NCBI GenBank assembly: GCA_014706295.1
Contig: JACSVZ010000007.1
Coordinates: 4,829,699-4,893,698, forward strand
DNA from: Lycocorax pyrrhopterus obiensis
Taxonomy: Eukaryota > Chordata > Aves > Passeriformes > Paradisaeidae
Direction of reading: 5' to 3'
Length of the DNA: 64,000 nucleotides
The notes under the pieces were generated by a model. That model was not told the DNA's origin. It saw only the letters and a list, made by a program, of their open reading frames with translations, and searched no databases. The translations under genes were made by a program, and so were the position numbers. Below are positions 1 through 10,446 of this stretch, in pieces; within the stretch, counting starts at the first letter, position 1; every line of letters begins with the position of its first letter.

Positions 1-3000
1 TTTACTGAAGCATTTCGGATCTCCATGTGGGAAGGCACGGTGGAGCAGTAATTGCATTTTCTGGTGTGAGAAACGCTTCTCAAGGAAGCCAAAGCCAAGG
101 CATTTGATGGGCTGTGAATTGCTGCTGCCTCCTGCCACACGTCTGAGCATACATTTGATTACGATATTGCTGCGCTACACATTTTTGCAATGGCAACAAC
201 GCACTGCTGATTCAGGCACTGGGATGCAGACACACGTGCATATATGTGGGAGAGTGTGTGTGTGTGTCGACAGGGAGGTGTCTTCCCCGCAGATGTACAT
301 TTCAAGTATTTGGTGCTGCTGTTTCACCACCCAAACCTCCAGGTACACATACCCAGTTAATACTAAATATTGTGACGTGAAAAATCCCCTGAATATTCAG
401 ATTAGTGGGACTATTAAGACATTAAAAAAATCAGAACTCTAATATTTTATGTTTTATTTTATGAGCTGTAGCTCTTTACCAATAATAGCAGGGGTTTGGG
501 GAGTAAAGGGGTTGTGGCCTGGGTATAAATTTCTTGTAGATAAGATATCGTTAATTACAGCGAGCTAGAGGACGCAGAGCAGTGAGCCAGTGCTACACAC
601 ATCAAACAGAGATCTGTATTGATTTAATAAGATGTGATTAATACTAACCATGGCTGGTAGAAGTGTGCATCAGCCCAAACCCAGATTCACACCTAGATGT
701 GAAAATCAGAGACTAAAGATGTGCAGGAGAAAGCTGAGTCTCTCCGAGGCTGATGGAAGTTTACCCACTGCCCTTCCCTTTCCTGTCTGCTGCTCGGTGC
801 TTTTCTGCAGATGTCACTTGCTTGACCCACAATCTGCAGGTAACAGGGAAGAGATATGACTCAGATATTGCAGATTCTGCACTTGCATGTCCAGGTTTTC
901 CAGACAATAGTGTGTTTTTCTAAGGTTTTTTTCATGAAGGCCCTGTATCCCGCGTGATTTCTCTATGAGTCACATTCTGAATCCCCCTATTCAAACAAAA
1001 ATCTCCCTTTTACTGTCTGATTTTGACTAACAGCCATAACATCCTCAGATGGTTGTTTCAGAATCTGCTGCACTGGTTGTGCACACACACAGAGCTTGCA
1101 TCCATAAATAAGAGTGTCCCAGGCTCTTAAATTCATGAGGGTGCAATGGAAGATCAGACATATCAGTAGGTGTTGAAATTCTTAGGTAATCAGGATTTTA
1201 CTGCAGCTTTATTGATTTTTTTTCCTGGCCTTCAGCCATGCTCTTAGGGATGTTTATTGCACATAGCCATGTTCTTTGCATACTTGGAGGAGCAAATTAA
1301 GCATCTGTGTTGCATACACATCTCTTGGAGCCTATGCTTGAAGCAAGATAAAAAAAGGATCTGAAATTAAGGGAATATAACATTCTCCTTAAAAATACCC
1401 AAAGAATGAAGCTGATACAAATAATGTGCTTTACAGCAAATAGATAGAACCAAATTCACTACTTTTAAATACCACTCTGGCCGTTTCAGTTTGAGTCAAA
1501 CCAAACCACTGGAAAAAGCCGTGGTAAAGGGAGGAACCATCAGTGAGGAAGAATAGACGTTAAGAGAGAGTAAAGTGCAATGAGAAGAAACCCAATATTG
1601 ACAGATCATGTAGAGCAGAAGGAGATGGGGTAGAAAAACGCAGTCAAACACAGACAGAAATATGCTGTTTAGCAGGAGGGAGCAGCTACAGAAGCCAGCT
1701 CCAGTTTGCGCGATTTGCCCTTCCCTAGAGCGCAAGGAAAGCTCTCTGTAATGCAGGAAACTTTCCAGAGCCCCAAATCCTTGAGGGGGAAGGACACAAA
1801 GGGAACAAACGCAGAGCCACCCATGGGCTCTAAGCCACATACAGCCCTCCACAGTGGAGCTTCCTCAGGGGTCCCACACATCCAGCTCGGCTTGTTTTGG
1901 GCATGAGGTGCCACCCACCCACCCCAGGCTGAGAGCGCGGCACCAAACCCACAGCTGCCTCTGACAGCTCAAGGGTGGCCCAGCCAGGCTTTTAGGTCAT
2001 TTCTTTGTAATTTGTCCCTTATGCAGGCAGTGTCTGCTGGAGTTTGGTGATGGTCCTTGTGGGGCCTTCTACAGACCCCGCTCCTAGAAGTATTGCTCAT
2101 GTGCTTCCACAAGGGATTTCACTGGCGTTCTGCGTCTCCCTGCTGCACGCAGAGCTAAGAGTCCACCTGAATCTTGGCAGGCTCAGGGGTCTGTGTGTAA
2201 TTTTAAAGCAACATCCAGGAATGGAACTGACTTTTGGTTAAGAAAAAACTAATGAATACATGGTTATGGTAGCAACAGAGCAACACTGCCCTTGCATTAG
2301 AGATCTTAGAAATAAATTGGACACGGTTAGGTTTTATGTGCTGTTTTGTAAATGACTTTGGTCTTGTGTTGCACCAAACAGTTTTATTTTACTGATATGG
2401 GATACTCCAAAGTAATAAATATTCTCTGAGTATTCAGCACTTGCTTAATACTAGTAATTTGTGTCGATTGTGTGCACTCTGTATTTTACCATTATTCAGC
2501 CATCTATAAATCAATCACCTGAGGAAATTCATTGAAAAAACTGCAGAAATGCATTTCTGAGCACAAATCTCTCACACAGTAGAACACTGAAATTTTACTA
2601 AGTGGATTTTACCTCCAGGAATAAAACATTGCACGCACTAATTTTGCTCATTTTTAATTATATTTTATTGCCCAGCAAAGCATATCCACAGATATTCTCA
2701 AGTATATTGGGAGCTGGTGTTGTGGCAGAGCAGGTCTGCGCCTGTGTCTGGGGCGTCACTGGAAACTGGACGTGCAAGCTCCCGCACGGCAGCAGAAGCT
2801 GGATGATAACAGCAGTCTATTTAGGCTGCTTCAGTGCAGCTCAGATGTAGCAAAAAACCTCTTCCAGCTTGTGCATAAAATGGTAAAAATACAGAAAAGT
2901 ATTACTCTGGCAGCAGCTGCTTTCCAACCATTAACGCTACGGTCACAGTTGTTCTGAGAGGCGCTTTGGCGGTGGGTTCATAATGTGGATTAAAAGCTAG

Positions 3001-3157
3001 AAAAATGCAGTGTTAAACAGCACAGCTGTACTCTCCCAAGCACAAACCAAGGCATCAAATACAGGAAAACACAATGTTGCACTCCAAGTATTTTTTTTAT
3101 CAAGGCAAGAAGGTGTTCGTAAATGTTTGGTGTCCAGGACCTACTTGAAACACTTGT
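1..3157. other. Non-coding stretch, no gene recognised
   Basis: No convincing coding frame, RNA gene or transposon was recognised here. Open frames are under 120 codons, lack recognisable domains and are not bounded by convincing splice sites. A short GT dinucleotide run (seven units) lies at 254-267. Composition is mixed, with AT-rich sequence around 2280-2660. Unique avian sequence is the default reading. Confidence 0.6.
254..267. repeat. (GT)7 microsatellite
   Basis: Seven uninterrupted GT units are seen directly. This is a small simple-sequence repeat with no evident function. Confidence 0.9.
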
Positions 3158-3259
3158 GCCCGATTTTCAGAGGCTTTGTGCCCCTGCCCCGGGACGGGAA
3201 AAGGCTCTGGATCAGGCTCTGCTTGCCCCTGGAAGCTGCTAAGCACTGGTAATTTTCAG
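3158..3259. repeat. Possible ancient palindromic (MITE-like) interspersed repeat
   Basis: The left end reads CCCGATTTTCAGAGGC (3159-3174). The right end (about 3235-3259) contains GCTAAGCAC followed by AATTTTCAG. From memory, this layout resembles a fossil element common in turtle, crocodile and bird genomes whose arms begin with a 'gattttcagaggtgctgagcacc' type of sequence and end with its inverse. The middle is diverged or replaced by GC-rich sequence. The family name is not asserted, and the match is by eye only. Confidence 0.35.
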
Positions 3260-4686
3260 TTGCTGTGAAAGCTTGACATACGTGTATGTATATATACATA
3301 TATGTATCTATAAAAATATATAAAAGTGGAGAAAAGGAAGAGCCCAGGTGCTGTCTCAAAACTGCAAGTGATCTCCTATTTTCACTTGTATCTGCAGAAT
3401 ATTATCAAAATACGAGCTGCACAGTGCAATGGAAGAGGGAATCATTCTTTGAGATCTTAGATTCATGAATTATTTCCTCTGACAACAAGAAAACCTACCC
3501 ACACCCCCAACTTTAGGAAGAGTCAATGTAGGCACAGAAATCCCCACCAGTGTCTGCCCTGAAACCAACTTCTTAACTTTAGGATTGCTTTTATCCGAGT
3601 TTCTTACACTTCAGCAAAATGCAGCAGAGCTTGACAAATTCATTTTGCAAGAGAAAGTCTGCTACAACTTGTTTGCTTTCTGGGTTTGAAGTGGGGATGC
3701 AGTGCAAAGCATTCCTAAAAAAAAATAATTTTTCACTGCAGTTAAACTACATTTTACAGGGACTGGCACACCATGGCACACACTGGCAGATATTAGTGTC
3801 GGTTAATAAGCAGTGTTGTTAAAAATCCTTGTGCACATTTCAGGTGCAGTTCAGTTATTCGAGCTCACAGATTCTGTCTTCTCAGGAAAGCAAAATGATT
3901 TTATTTTGCGAATTAGATTTTTTTGAATGCAAATTTACAAATAGTGTTTGAATAACAAGAAATTATTATTAGAAACGAATGTATTCTGTCAGGACTCTGA
4001 AATTACAAGTATGCATTGAAGTGGATCACTCAGCTTAATCTCCAGTATCTTTGACTTCACTAAGTAGGTCAGACCAGCAGCGAATGCAGATGTCATAAGA
4101 GAAGGTTAAAAATCTAAGCAAAAATACAGAAAATGAGCTATTTCCAAACTCGGCAACTCAAAAAATATTTTGAAACCCTCAAACCTGTTCTCAGGTGAGA
4201 AATGATATGTGCAGAAGGTCTATATACAATTTTCTTTTACAAACACCTATTCAGAGACAGCTGCTGGTGGCAGAGGCCATCTAAGGAGAAATGAGATTAT
4301 ATATGAGTTCCTTAGGACTCTGTCCTTATTTTGCACAGGGGGCTGTCTGCAGACAGTGAGATGGCTCGGACAGGACAGACAGGTGTCCTTGAAGTCCCAT
4401 CCTGAGCCGCAGATCTGCTCTTGAACAGCAGGAGCCACCGCAGCCATCCCAGGAAAAGGTGCTTGGGGCTCGTGTCTGATTCAGGCTACCAAATGCTATG
4501 AGGAGCTTCACAGAAAATGACTTTCTGTGTGCATGCTGCACAAAAATATCCCAAAAATACCATGCGCCTGCTGCCAGGGCTTTGAGTGGTGATAACCGAG
4601 GCGGGGTCTGGGATGCAAGGCGGCTCTGAGGATGTGCCGAGCCTGGGAGGGGGCAGAAGTCACACCCAGCCTCGCAGGGACAGGGT
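3260..4686. other. Non-coding stretch
   Basis: No gene recognised. A short TA/CA-rich simple stretch (alternating tatatacatatatgta-like sequence) occupies about 3283-3326. The rest appears to be unique AT-rich sequence up to about 4560, where GC content begins to rise. Confidence 0.6.
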
Positions 4687-4794
4687 GTGACCAGGGTGGG
4701 CACATTCTGAGATATGCCCCGGGCTGGCATGGGCCAGGATGTGACCAAGGATGGCACGTGCCAATATGTGACCAGGGATGGCATGTGCCATGAC
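4687..4794. repeat. 27-base minisatellite, four diverged units
   Basis: Four consecutive 27-base units start at 4687, 4714, 4741 and 4768. Three of them begin GTGACCA(A/G)GG, and the second is more diverged. The unit contains a TGGCAYGTGCCA-like core. Because 27 is divisible by three, the minus strand shows a nine-residue periodicity in an open frame. That is a by-product of the repeat, since no start, domain or splice context supports translation. Confidence 0.85.
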
Positions 4795-5934
4795 GTGGTT
4801 GAGAGCAGCAACTGCCCAGGGGCAGGGCTGGGGCTGGGAGGGGGACAGAGCGATACCAGAGCCACAGAGGTGTCCCCAGGTCACCTTGGTCTGCCAGCCC
4901 CCACGGGCACAGGGGTGCAGCGTGGGCACTGCCCTTTCCGTGGGAGTTCCTGGGTGCTGCAGGGCACCTCTGCAAGGTGGCATCCGGGCAGGTGGCACCA
5001 GCCTCGGCTGCTCGGAGGTGTCACTGACGGGGAACATGAGGGTGGTGCCAGGAATTAAAATGCACAAATAATTTGTGAAGATGTTTAGGCCATGGGGCCG
5101 GTGAATTCAAACCTGCAGAGTGTCTGGACATGGAGAAAACGGCAGGGAGAAATGAACACTGGCCTGGGGACACAAGTCTGTCAGAACTGGCCATCGTGGC
5201 TGCTGGCCCTGCTGCCCCATCTTGCCTTCTGAAATGGTTCATCAGTGCCTTTCATAAAATTGTGGGAAGACAATAAAAATGGCACATTTAGGGTTTCCCT
5301 CTGTCTCCTACTTTTGGGGATTTCCTTTCCAGTCAGATGGACTGGAAATGTGTATCTGAAGGAAAACCGAGGTGCCCACAGAAGAGCCTGACCCTGGGAG
5401 CCAGGCTCCAAACAATAGCAAGTATCACCTGCCTCTTGAAAGCCTGTCAGAGCCAGGGGCGCTGGCAGCTTGGGAAGAGGCTGGCATCGTGCCGGAGTGC
5501 CACCTGGTTCCGGGAGCATCCTGGTGCTTCACACGGGGCTTCCTCAAACTTCCAGCTTCCTGTGCTAGAGGCTGAGGAGGTGTGGGAATTGCTGACATGG
5601 GACGCTGATGTGGGATGTTGATGTGCAGTGAAGGAGCTGGGATGCATCCTGCTCAGGTGGTGCCACAAACTGAGGCTGGCCGTTGCTTCCTGAGGTTGGG
5701 GGACACCTTCGGGCAGGGTGCCCCAAACTGGGACTGAGCCTGCAGTGTCACAGTGGGTGCCACGGGCTGGGTGCTGGCAGCAGGGAGCCCTTCCTGGGGC
5801 CTGGCTGTGCCTGACCCTCTGCCCTGAGCCCGGGACGGTGTCACTGCGGCGGGAGGCAGCGTGAGCCCGGGACGCCCAGGCTGTCACCCTGGCTCAGGCC
5901 CGCTGCCGCCTGCCAAGCGAGCGGCACAGGGGAG
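4795..5934. other. GC-rich non-coding stretch
   Basis: G- and C-rich sequence with several overlapping open frames on both strands, as expected from low stop-codon density at high GC. None carries a recognisable domain. Nothing else was identified. Confidence 0.55.
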
Positions 5935-6595
5935 CCAGAGGATAATGCGCCGCATTGTGCTCTCCCAGCACCTTTTCCCCTTCCACAATCTCACCATTGT
6001 GCGCCTTTTATCGCTGTTAAACTCCAGATGAACATCAAAGGGAAAGAAGTTCATCAAAACAGGGGCGAAACAAAAGGCTTTTAAGGCGCGGTGAGGGTGC
6101 ACCGAGCACGGCAGAGGCAGGAGAGTTCACGCTCGGTACACACAACCTCAGCGGGGCGGCTCCGAGACGGGAGAGCGCCCGGCGGCCCCGCTGCCGTCCC
6201 GCAGCCGCGCTCCTGGCGGGAGCTGCCGCAGCGCGTCCCTGCCGCGGTCCCGGCGCTGCCGTGCGGGGCGGCCGCAGCCGGCCGGGGCCACCGGCCCGCA
6301 GAGCGGCCAGCGAGGGCCTGCGAGAGCCCTGCGCTGTTCATCCGAGCGAGCGGCACTTGCTGCTCAAAATATAAATACTGAATGCTGTTTGCTAATGAAG
6401 TGCTCTCTAATGACAGCTGGGAGGCTTTGGTTTTCCCCAGGAATAAACGCTGGGAACTCAAATGACCAGGAATAGTTTTGCAACTCACAATCATGTTAAT
6501 AAGCTGTAAACTGTGCAAAATGTACCGGCCGCCGGAGAATTGTAAAATCTGGTTGCAGCTCATGCACAAGCCCATTTTTTTGTGACTAAAAAGCA
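5935..6595. promoter_or_regulatory. Putative conserved regulatory element surrounding a CpG island
   Basis: AT-richer flanks dense in transcription-factor-like motifs bracket a CpG island. On the left are CATTGT (5953-5958), an inverted pair ACAATC-TCAC-CATTGT (5985-6000), and ATCAAAG (6034-6040). The inverted pair has the orientation and 4-base spacing known for dimeric SoxE binding sites. ATCAAAG matches the TCF/LEF core. On the right, TAATGACAGCTG (6408-6419) overlaps a homeodomain core, a MEIS/TGIF TGACAG core and an E-box CAGCTG. Motif presence is seen; enhancer or promoter activity is inference. No open frame here looks coding, so the block is read as regulatory rather than exonic. Confidence 0.4.
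6061..6350. promoter_or_regulatory. CpG island
   Basis: By hand count there are about 43 CpG dinucleotides in 6061-6360, far more than in the surrounding sequence, with GC content clearly above 65 percent over most of the block. In birds such islands commonly mark promoters of genes or non-coding RNAs or bivalent developmental regulatory regions. No TATA box with a downstream first exon could be established on either strand. Open frames crossing it (for example 6091-6381 + and 6081-6596 -) are attributed to low stop density. Confidence 0.7.
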
Positions 6596-8600
6596 AAAAA
6601 AGACCTAGTGGGAGATGGGGAGAGGGAAGGGCTGGTTATGAGATTAGCACTTCTTGCCAGGGGAAGGCAGAGTGGGTCTCCTTAGGAAGATGTCCATTAG
6701 CTGAGGTCAGATTCCAAGAATGAGCCCGAGGTCTGCTCCAAAGTGCCTGACATGTGGGACAAAAACCAGTTGGTGACGTCAATGGGATTTTGGTCTCAGA
6801 AATAAATATTTATTATTTACTTGATTACTTACCTTTTTCCCTTAAATAAGATTTTTTTTTGTTAAGGCAAGTTTACATCTTCCCGTTTTCCATTCAGTAG
6901 CTGTTCCAGTGCAGTGAGAAAAAACACAACAAAGTGGAGCAGAAAGTGAGAAATGTTTCAGCCCGCAGTGAAAGGGGTGAAAAAACCTCATAGTCCTGGA
7001 GAAAATAAAGGACGATTTTTTTTCAAATAACTATGGAGAAATACACTCATTATAGATTTGAGGAACCAGAACATGGAAAAGAGAGAGAATATCTCCCATT
7101 TTCCAGTCTTGCAATCACAGACCATACCAAATTCCAGCTGAAGTGATGCTCATTTTGTACCAGAGAGACAGCATATGGCACAAAGCAATTTTCATTCCCA
7201 GCTCCAGGTAAAAAGTTTGTTACCATGGGCTTACATGGGCATTGATTTATTCAACCCAAAAGTGGAAACCTGAGGATGATGGGCTGTAAGGTCTGTTTTG
7301 GTGGGTAGTGCTTTCTCTGTTAAACCCATAAGGTGAAATATTTGGAGGGCAGAACAATACCTTTGTTTGAAAAACCACCCCTGCTCTTAGTAGCCAGAAA
7401 AACAGAAAGCAGCAAATATGATTAAATAACAGAGAAGGAGAAAAAATCCTGTTAAAATCTTGTAAGATCAAGGCCAACCATGCCCTTTCCACTATCTTAT
7501 TTTTAAAAGTGACCCATGCAGGGAATGTATGTGTCAAAGAAATCCATGGGCTGAGGTATTAGGTGGTGTGATCCAGACAAAGGATATATTTTTAAGTCCA
7601 TATAATGCTGAACACAAAGATAATCCACAGCTACAGAAAGCCTGCAGGTTGCTACAAAACCCCCTAGAAATCCTCTGCAAGAAGGGGTAAACAATTAACA
7701 CAAATTTTAAATCAACGTGCTGTCACCTTAATAGCCAGCGAAGTCAGCTAAGATGGGTGTAATATGATGAGACAGTTTAATTCTTGTTATGACATTAGCT
7801 GCAGACTTTTACAACAGCTGAAAATGCTGGAGTGAGAAGAGTTTCCAATTATCACTGAGCTTCAATACACAACTCTGGATTAGACTGAGGCATGAACAAG
7901 GGCTCCTCAGCCTGGAAAGCAGCATGGAGCAGAGGCTGTGGAAGTTTCCAAATTCTGGTGAAGATATTTTCCCTTCTCCCCTCTTGCTGATACGCTCCTG
8001 AAAAGGTTTATTTCAGATAAAATAAGCCCATATTTAAGAGATTTGCAGTGAAACCAGCTCCTAAGCTGTGTGTGCTACAGTATTACATACCATAAATCTC
8101 TACATCCAGGAGGTGAACCGAGCCAATCTGAAACGATTCTGTTTTCCCAGCATTAAGCTTCAAAAAATTAAAAGTCACCCAGGCTTGAAGGCAGATAGAC
8201 AGGTAATAAGCCATGACAGCACTTCACGGGAATCCGCAGGAATAGGCAAGCAGGCCTGGGTGTCAGCCATATAAATATGATCATCAGAGCCACAGCTCCG
8301 AGTAATGCCGCCAAGTGTGAGCATGTCCGCCTTAAAGGCAAGCGGGCTGTGAACAGGAGCCCGAGGCAGCGGCGGGCTTAGCTGAGGGCCTGCCGGCTGG
8401 GGAGGCTGCACCCCTTCCCCAGAGAAGGGCTAAGAGCCTGGAAGTGCAAATCCCTGAGCTGGGAACGGGCTGCAATTCCCACACCAGCAAGAAGGCTCTC
8501 CTTCGGGGTAACACAGCTGCGCTCGCTTGCAGGGGATTTTGGTTTTCGTGGTTTGGGATGGTTTTGCCCCAGTTTTATTTCATAGCTTGGTTTTGATCTC
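6596..8600. other. Non-coding stretch
   Basis: AT-rich around 6795-6860 and at 7000-7500. A moderately CpG-containing patch lies around 8280-8520. No gene, RNA or clear transposon was recognised. A short phrase at about 7888-7940 (ctcctcagcctggaaagcag) faintly recalls the CR1 3' region but is too short to call. Confidence 0.55.
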
Positions 8601-8616
8601 TTTTTTTTTTTTTTTT
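8601..8616. repeat. T16 homopolymer
   Basis: Sixteen consecutive T bases are seen. It could be the reverse complement of a poly-A tail, but there is no recognisable retrocopy beside it and no target-site duplication was found by eye. Confidence 0.85.
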
Positions 8617-9010
8617 GTGAACTTCACAAGAACAACACTCCTCCTGGACCTTACTTAAACAGGAAAATTTGTCATAACAAACCATCCACCTCTTCCATAG
8701 CTTTTATCCAACTCTTACGGGCAATTGCAAACATGGGAAGTAGCTGGGTGGTTTGAAATAGTGATTCTTTAATCCAAAAATGTCCCACTTTGTATTGCTC
8801 GTGTCACATTGCTCTGCCTTTTTCAATATTGATTTTGGAAAAATCATGCCACTGTTTCCTGTTCAGATCATAATGAGAGAAATCATTTTGGCCGGCTTCT
8901 TGTACAATCCTTCTGGGTTTCCTCCCTGTTATTTCCCGCAGCTGGGAATACAGGCTTTGGAAAAGAGAAGAGTAGACTGGTAAGAGGATAACTGGGAAAA
9001 GCCCTACCCT
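8617..9010. other. Non-coding stretch
   Basis: Nothing recognised between the T16 tract and the 125-base duplication. Confidence 0.55.
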
Positions 9011-9218
9011 GAGCTGGAAAAGGTCTTTTCTGAAAAATAAGTTATAATTCACTAAAAGGCCTTTTCCACTCTCATGAAAGCCCCGTGAGTGCTCCACACT
9101 GACTGATTACATCCCTGAAGTCCCCCCTGCTTCCAGGTTGGGTAAGGCCTTTGCTGAAAAATAAGTCATCTCTCTCTAAAACGCTTTTTCCCATTCTTTC
9201 AAAAGCCCCGTGAGTGTT
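9011..9218. repeat. Diverged ~125-base tandem duplication
   Basis: Two similar segments lie at about 9014-9093 and 9138-9218. They share TGAAAAATAAGT (9031 versus 9155) and AAAGCCCCGTGAGTG (about 9078 versus 9203), with related sequence between. The offset is 124-125 bases. The unit is only partly preserved and the copies differ at many positions, so this is an old local duplication rather than an active array. Confidence 0.7.
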
Positions 9219-10373
9219 TGCAGAAGTCACCTCGGGTAGCCTGGACCGCAGGGAGCAGCAAGGGTCCTGCAGCCTGGGGCACTGTCTGGCAGCAGGCAAG
9301 GAAAGAGAGGATGTCACAGAGGGAGAAAAGCTGGCACTCCACTCAAACCCCCCAAATCCTAGCTGGAGAGACCTGTCTGAAGTCAGTTCTGTTTTTTTCC
9401 TGTTCAACACTCTTTATTTGGCAACTCATTTTTAAAAAGGTTGACCTGAAAAGTTGCTGTGTCATGCAGTACCTTATTCTGCATGGTAAGGTAAGATAAT
9501 TCCTCATTAAAATGGTCAGCTTCCAACCTCCTCCCCTCCCTGGTGAATGAATAAATAAATAAATACACTTAAATATGTCCTGGATTTGCTTTCTCTGCTA
9601 TTTCCAAAGCAGAGAGTGAAGCTCTGGGTCTGGCATGCATCATCCTCTCCCAGCTGTTTCAGGGGCTAAAGGGCAGCTGAGGGGTGGTTGTGGGGTGGTC
9701 GGGAGGCACTGAGGGGCATCTTGGGGACACCTGTATCCCTTGCAGGTGACCTGTGTCCTACAAAGCACTCCTGACCTGCTTGGATCTGTGCTCAGCCCCT
9801 TCAGATGCTGTTTCCCTGGTGCCACCTGCCAAACTCTTAGTTCAGGACGTCACTTGCTGTCTGCTCCTCTCCCAGAAATTCACCTCCAGTTTTTTTATTT
9901 CACAATGCCGAATCCCTGGAGTGAAAAGGGGATTTCATGCCTTTATATGGAATTGCAAACTTGTATTAAGCCTCCAAAGATGTTTTTATCAAAAAATCTC
10001 AACAGCTGCCAACTTCCCTAAATCCCAAACTATCATTACACATTTAGTCTTAGACAGGGGATTTTTCTGGATCTTCCCTCCTGACCCAATGATAAAGCCA
10101 AGTTGATTTGAGATTGAAGATTCATTTATCTCTCCTTGGCAATTATCTCTATTACTGCCCACAATCCTTCCCAATCTTTTTAAACAACATCCTGCTATTA
10201 AAGCCACTTGGCAAGCATTTAAAGCCCTGGGATAAGTTAACCATGCACAAAATATCCCACTTGGGGAAGGATCCAGCTATAAAAATAAATGGTTTACGTT
10301 CCGAAGGCCATGGTTCAGAATGGGTATTCTTCATTTGTGAAGAGAGGTCATCATTGCTGACAATAAAATTATG
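9219..10373. other. Non-coding stretch with a short tetranucleotide repeat
   Basis: Holds a short (AATA)n tract at about 9548-9566. Open frames on both strands at 9640-10207 have no recognisable product. Nothing else was identified. Confidence 0.55.
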
Positions 10374-10446
10374 TAGGACCTGATCCTCCCCCACTGAGCT
10401 CAATAGCAAAATCCCTCCTGATTTCAATGGTGTTTTCCGGGGTCAG
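10374..10446. repeat. Possible ancient amniote interspersed repeat fragment
   Basis: The segment runs from ACCTGATCCTCCCCCACTG through ATTTCAATGGTG to GGGGTCAG. From memory it resembles a fossil palindromic repeat of reptiles and birds built around 'cctgatcctgctcccattgaagtcaatgg' and its inverse. The resemblance is partial and the family was not verified. Confidence 0.35.

Noticed and set aside
6081..6596. 171-codon minus-strand frame through the CpG island
   Set aside because: Low stop density in the island explains it. The composition (Gly, Ala, Arg, Pro) and lack of splice or domain evidence argue against coding.
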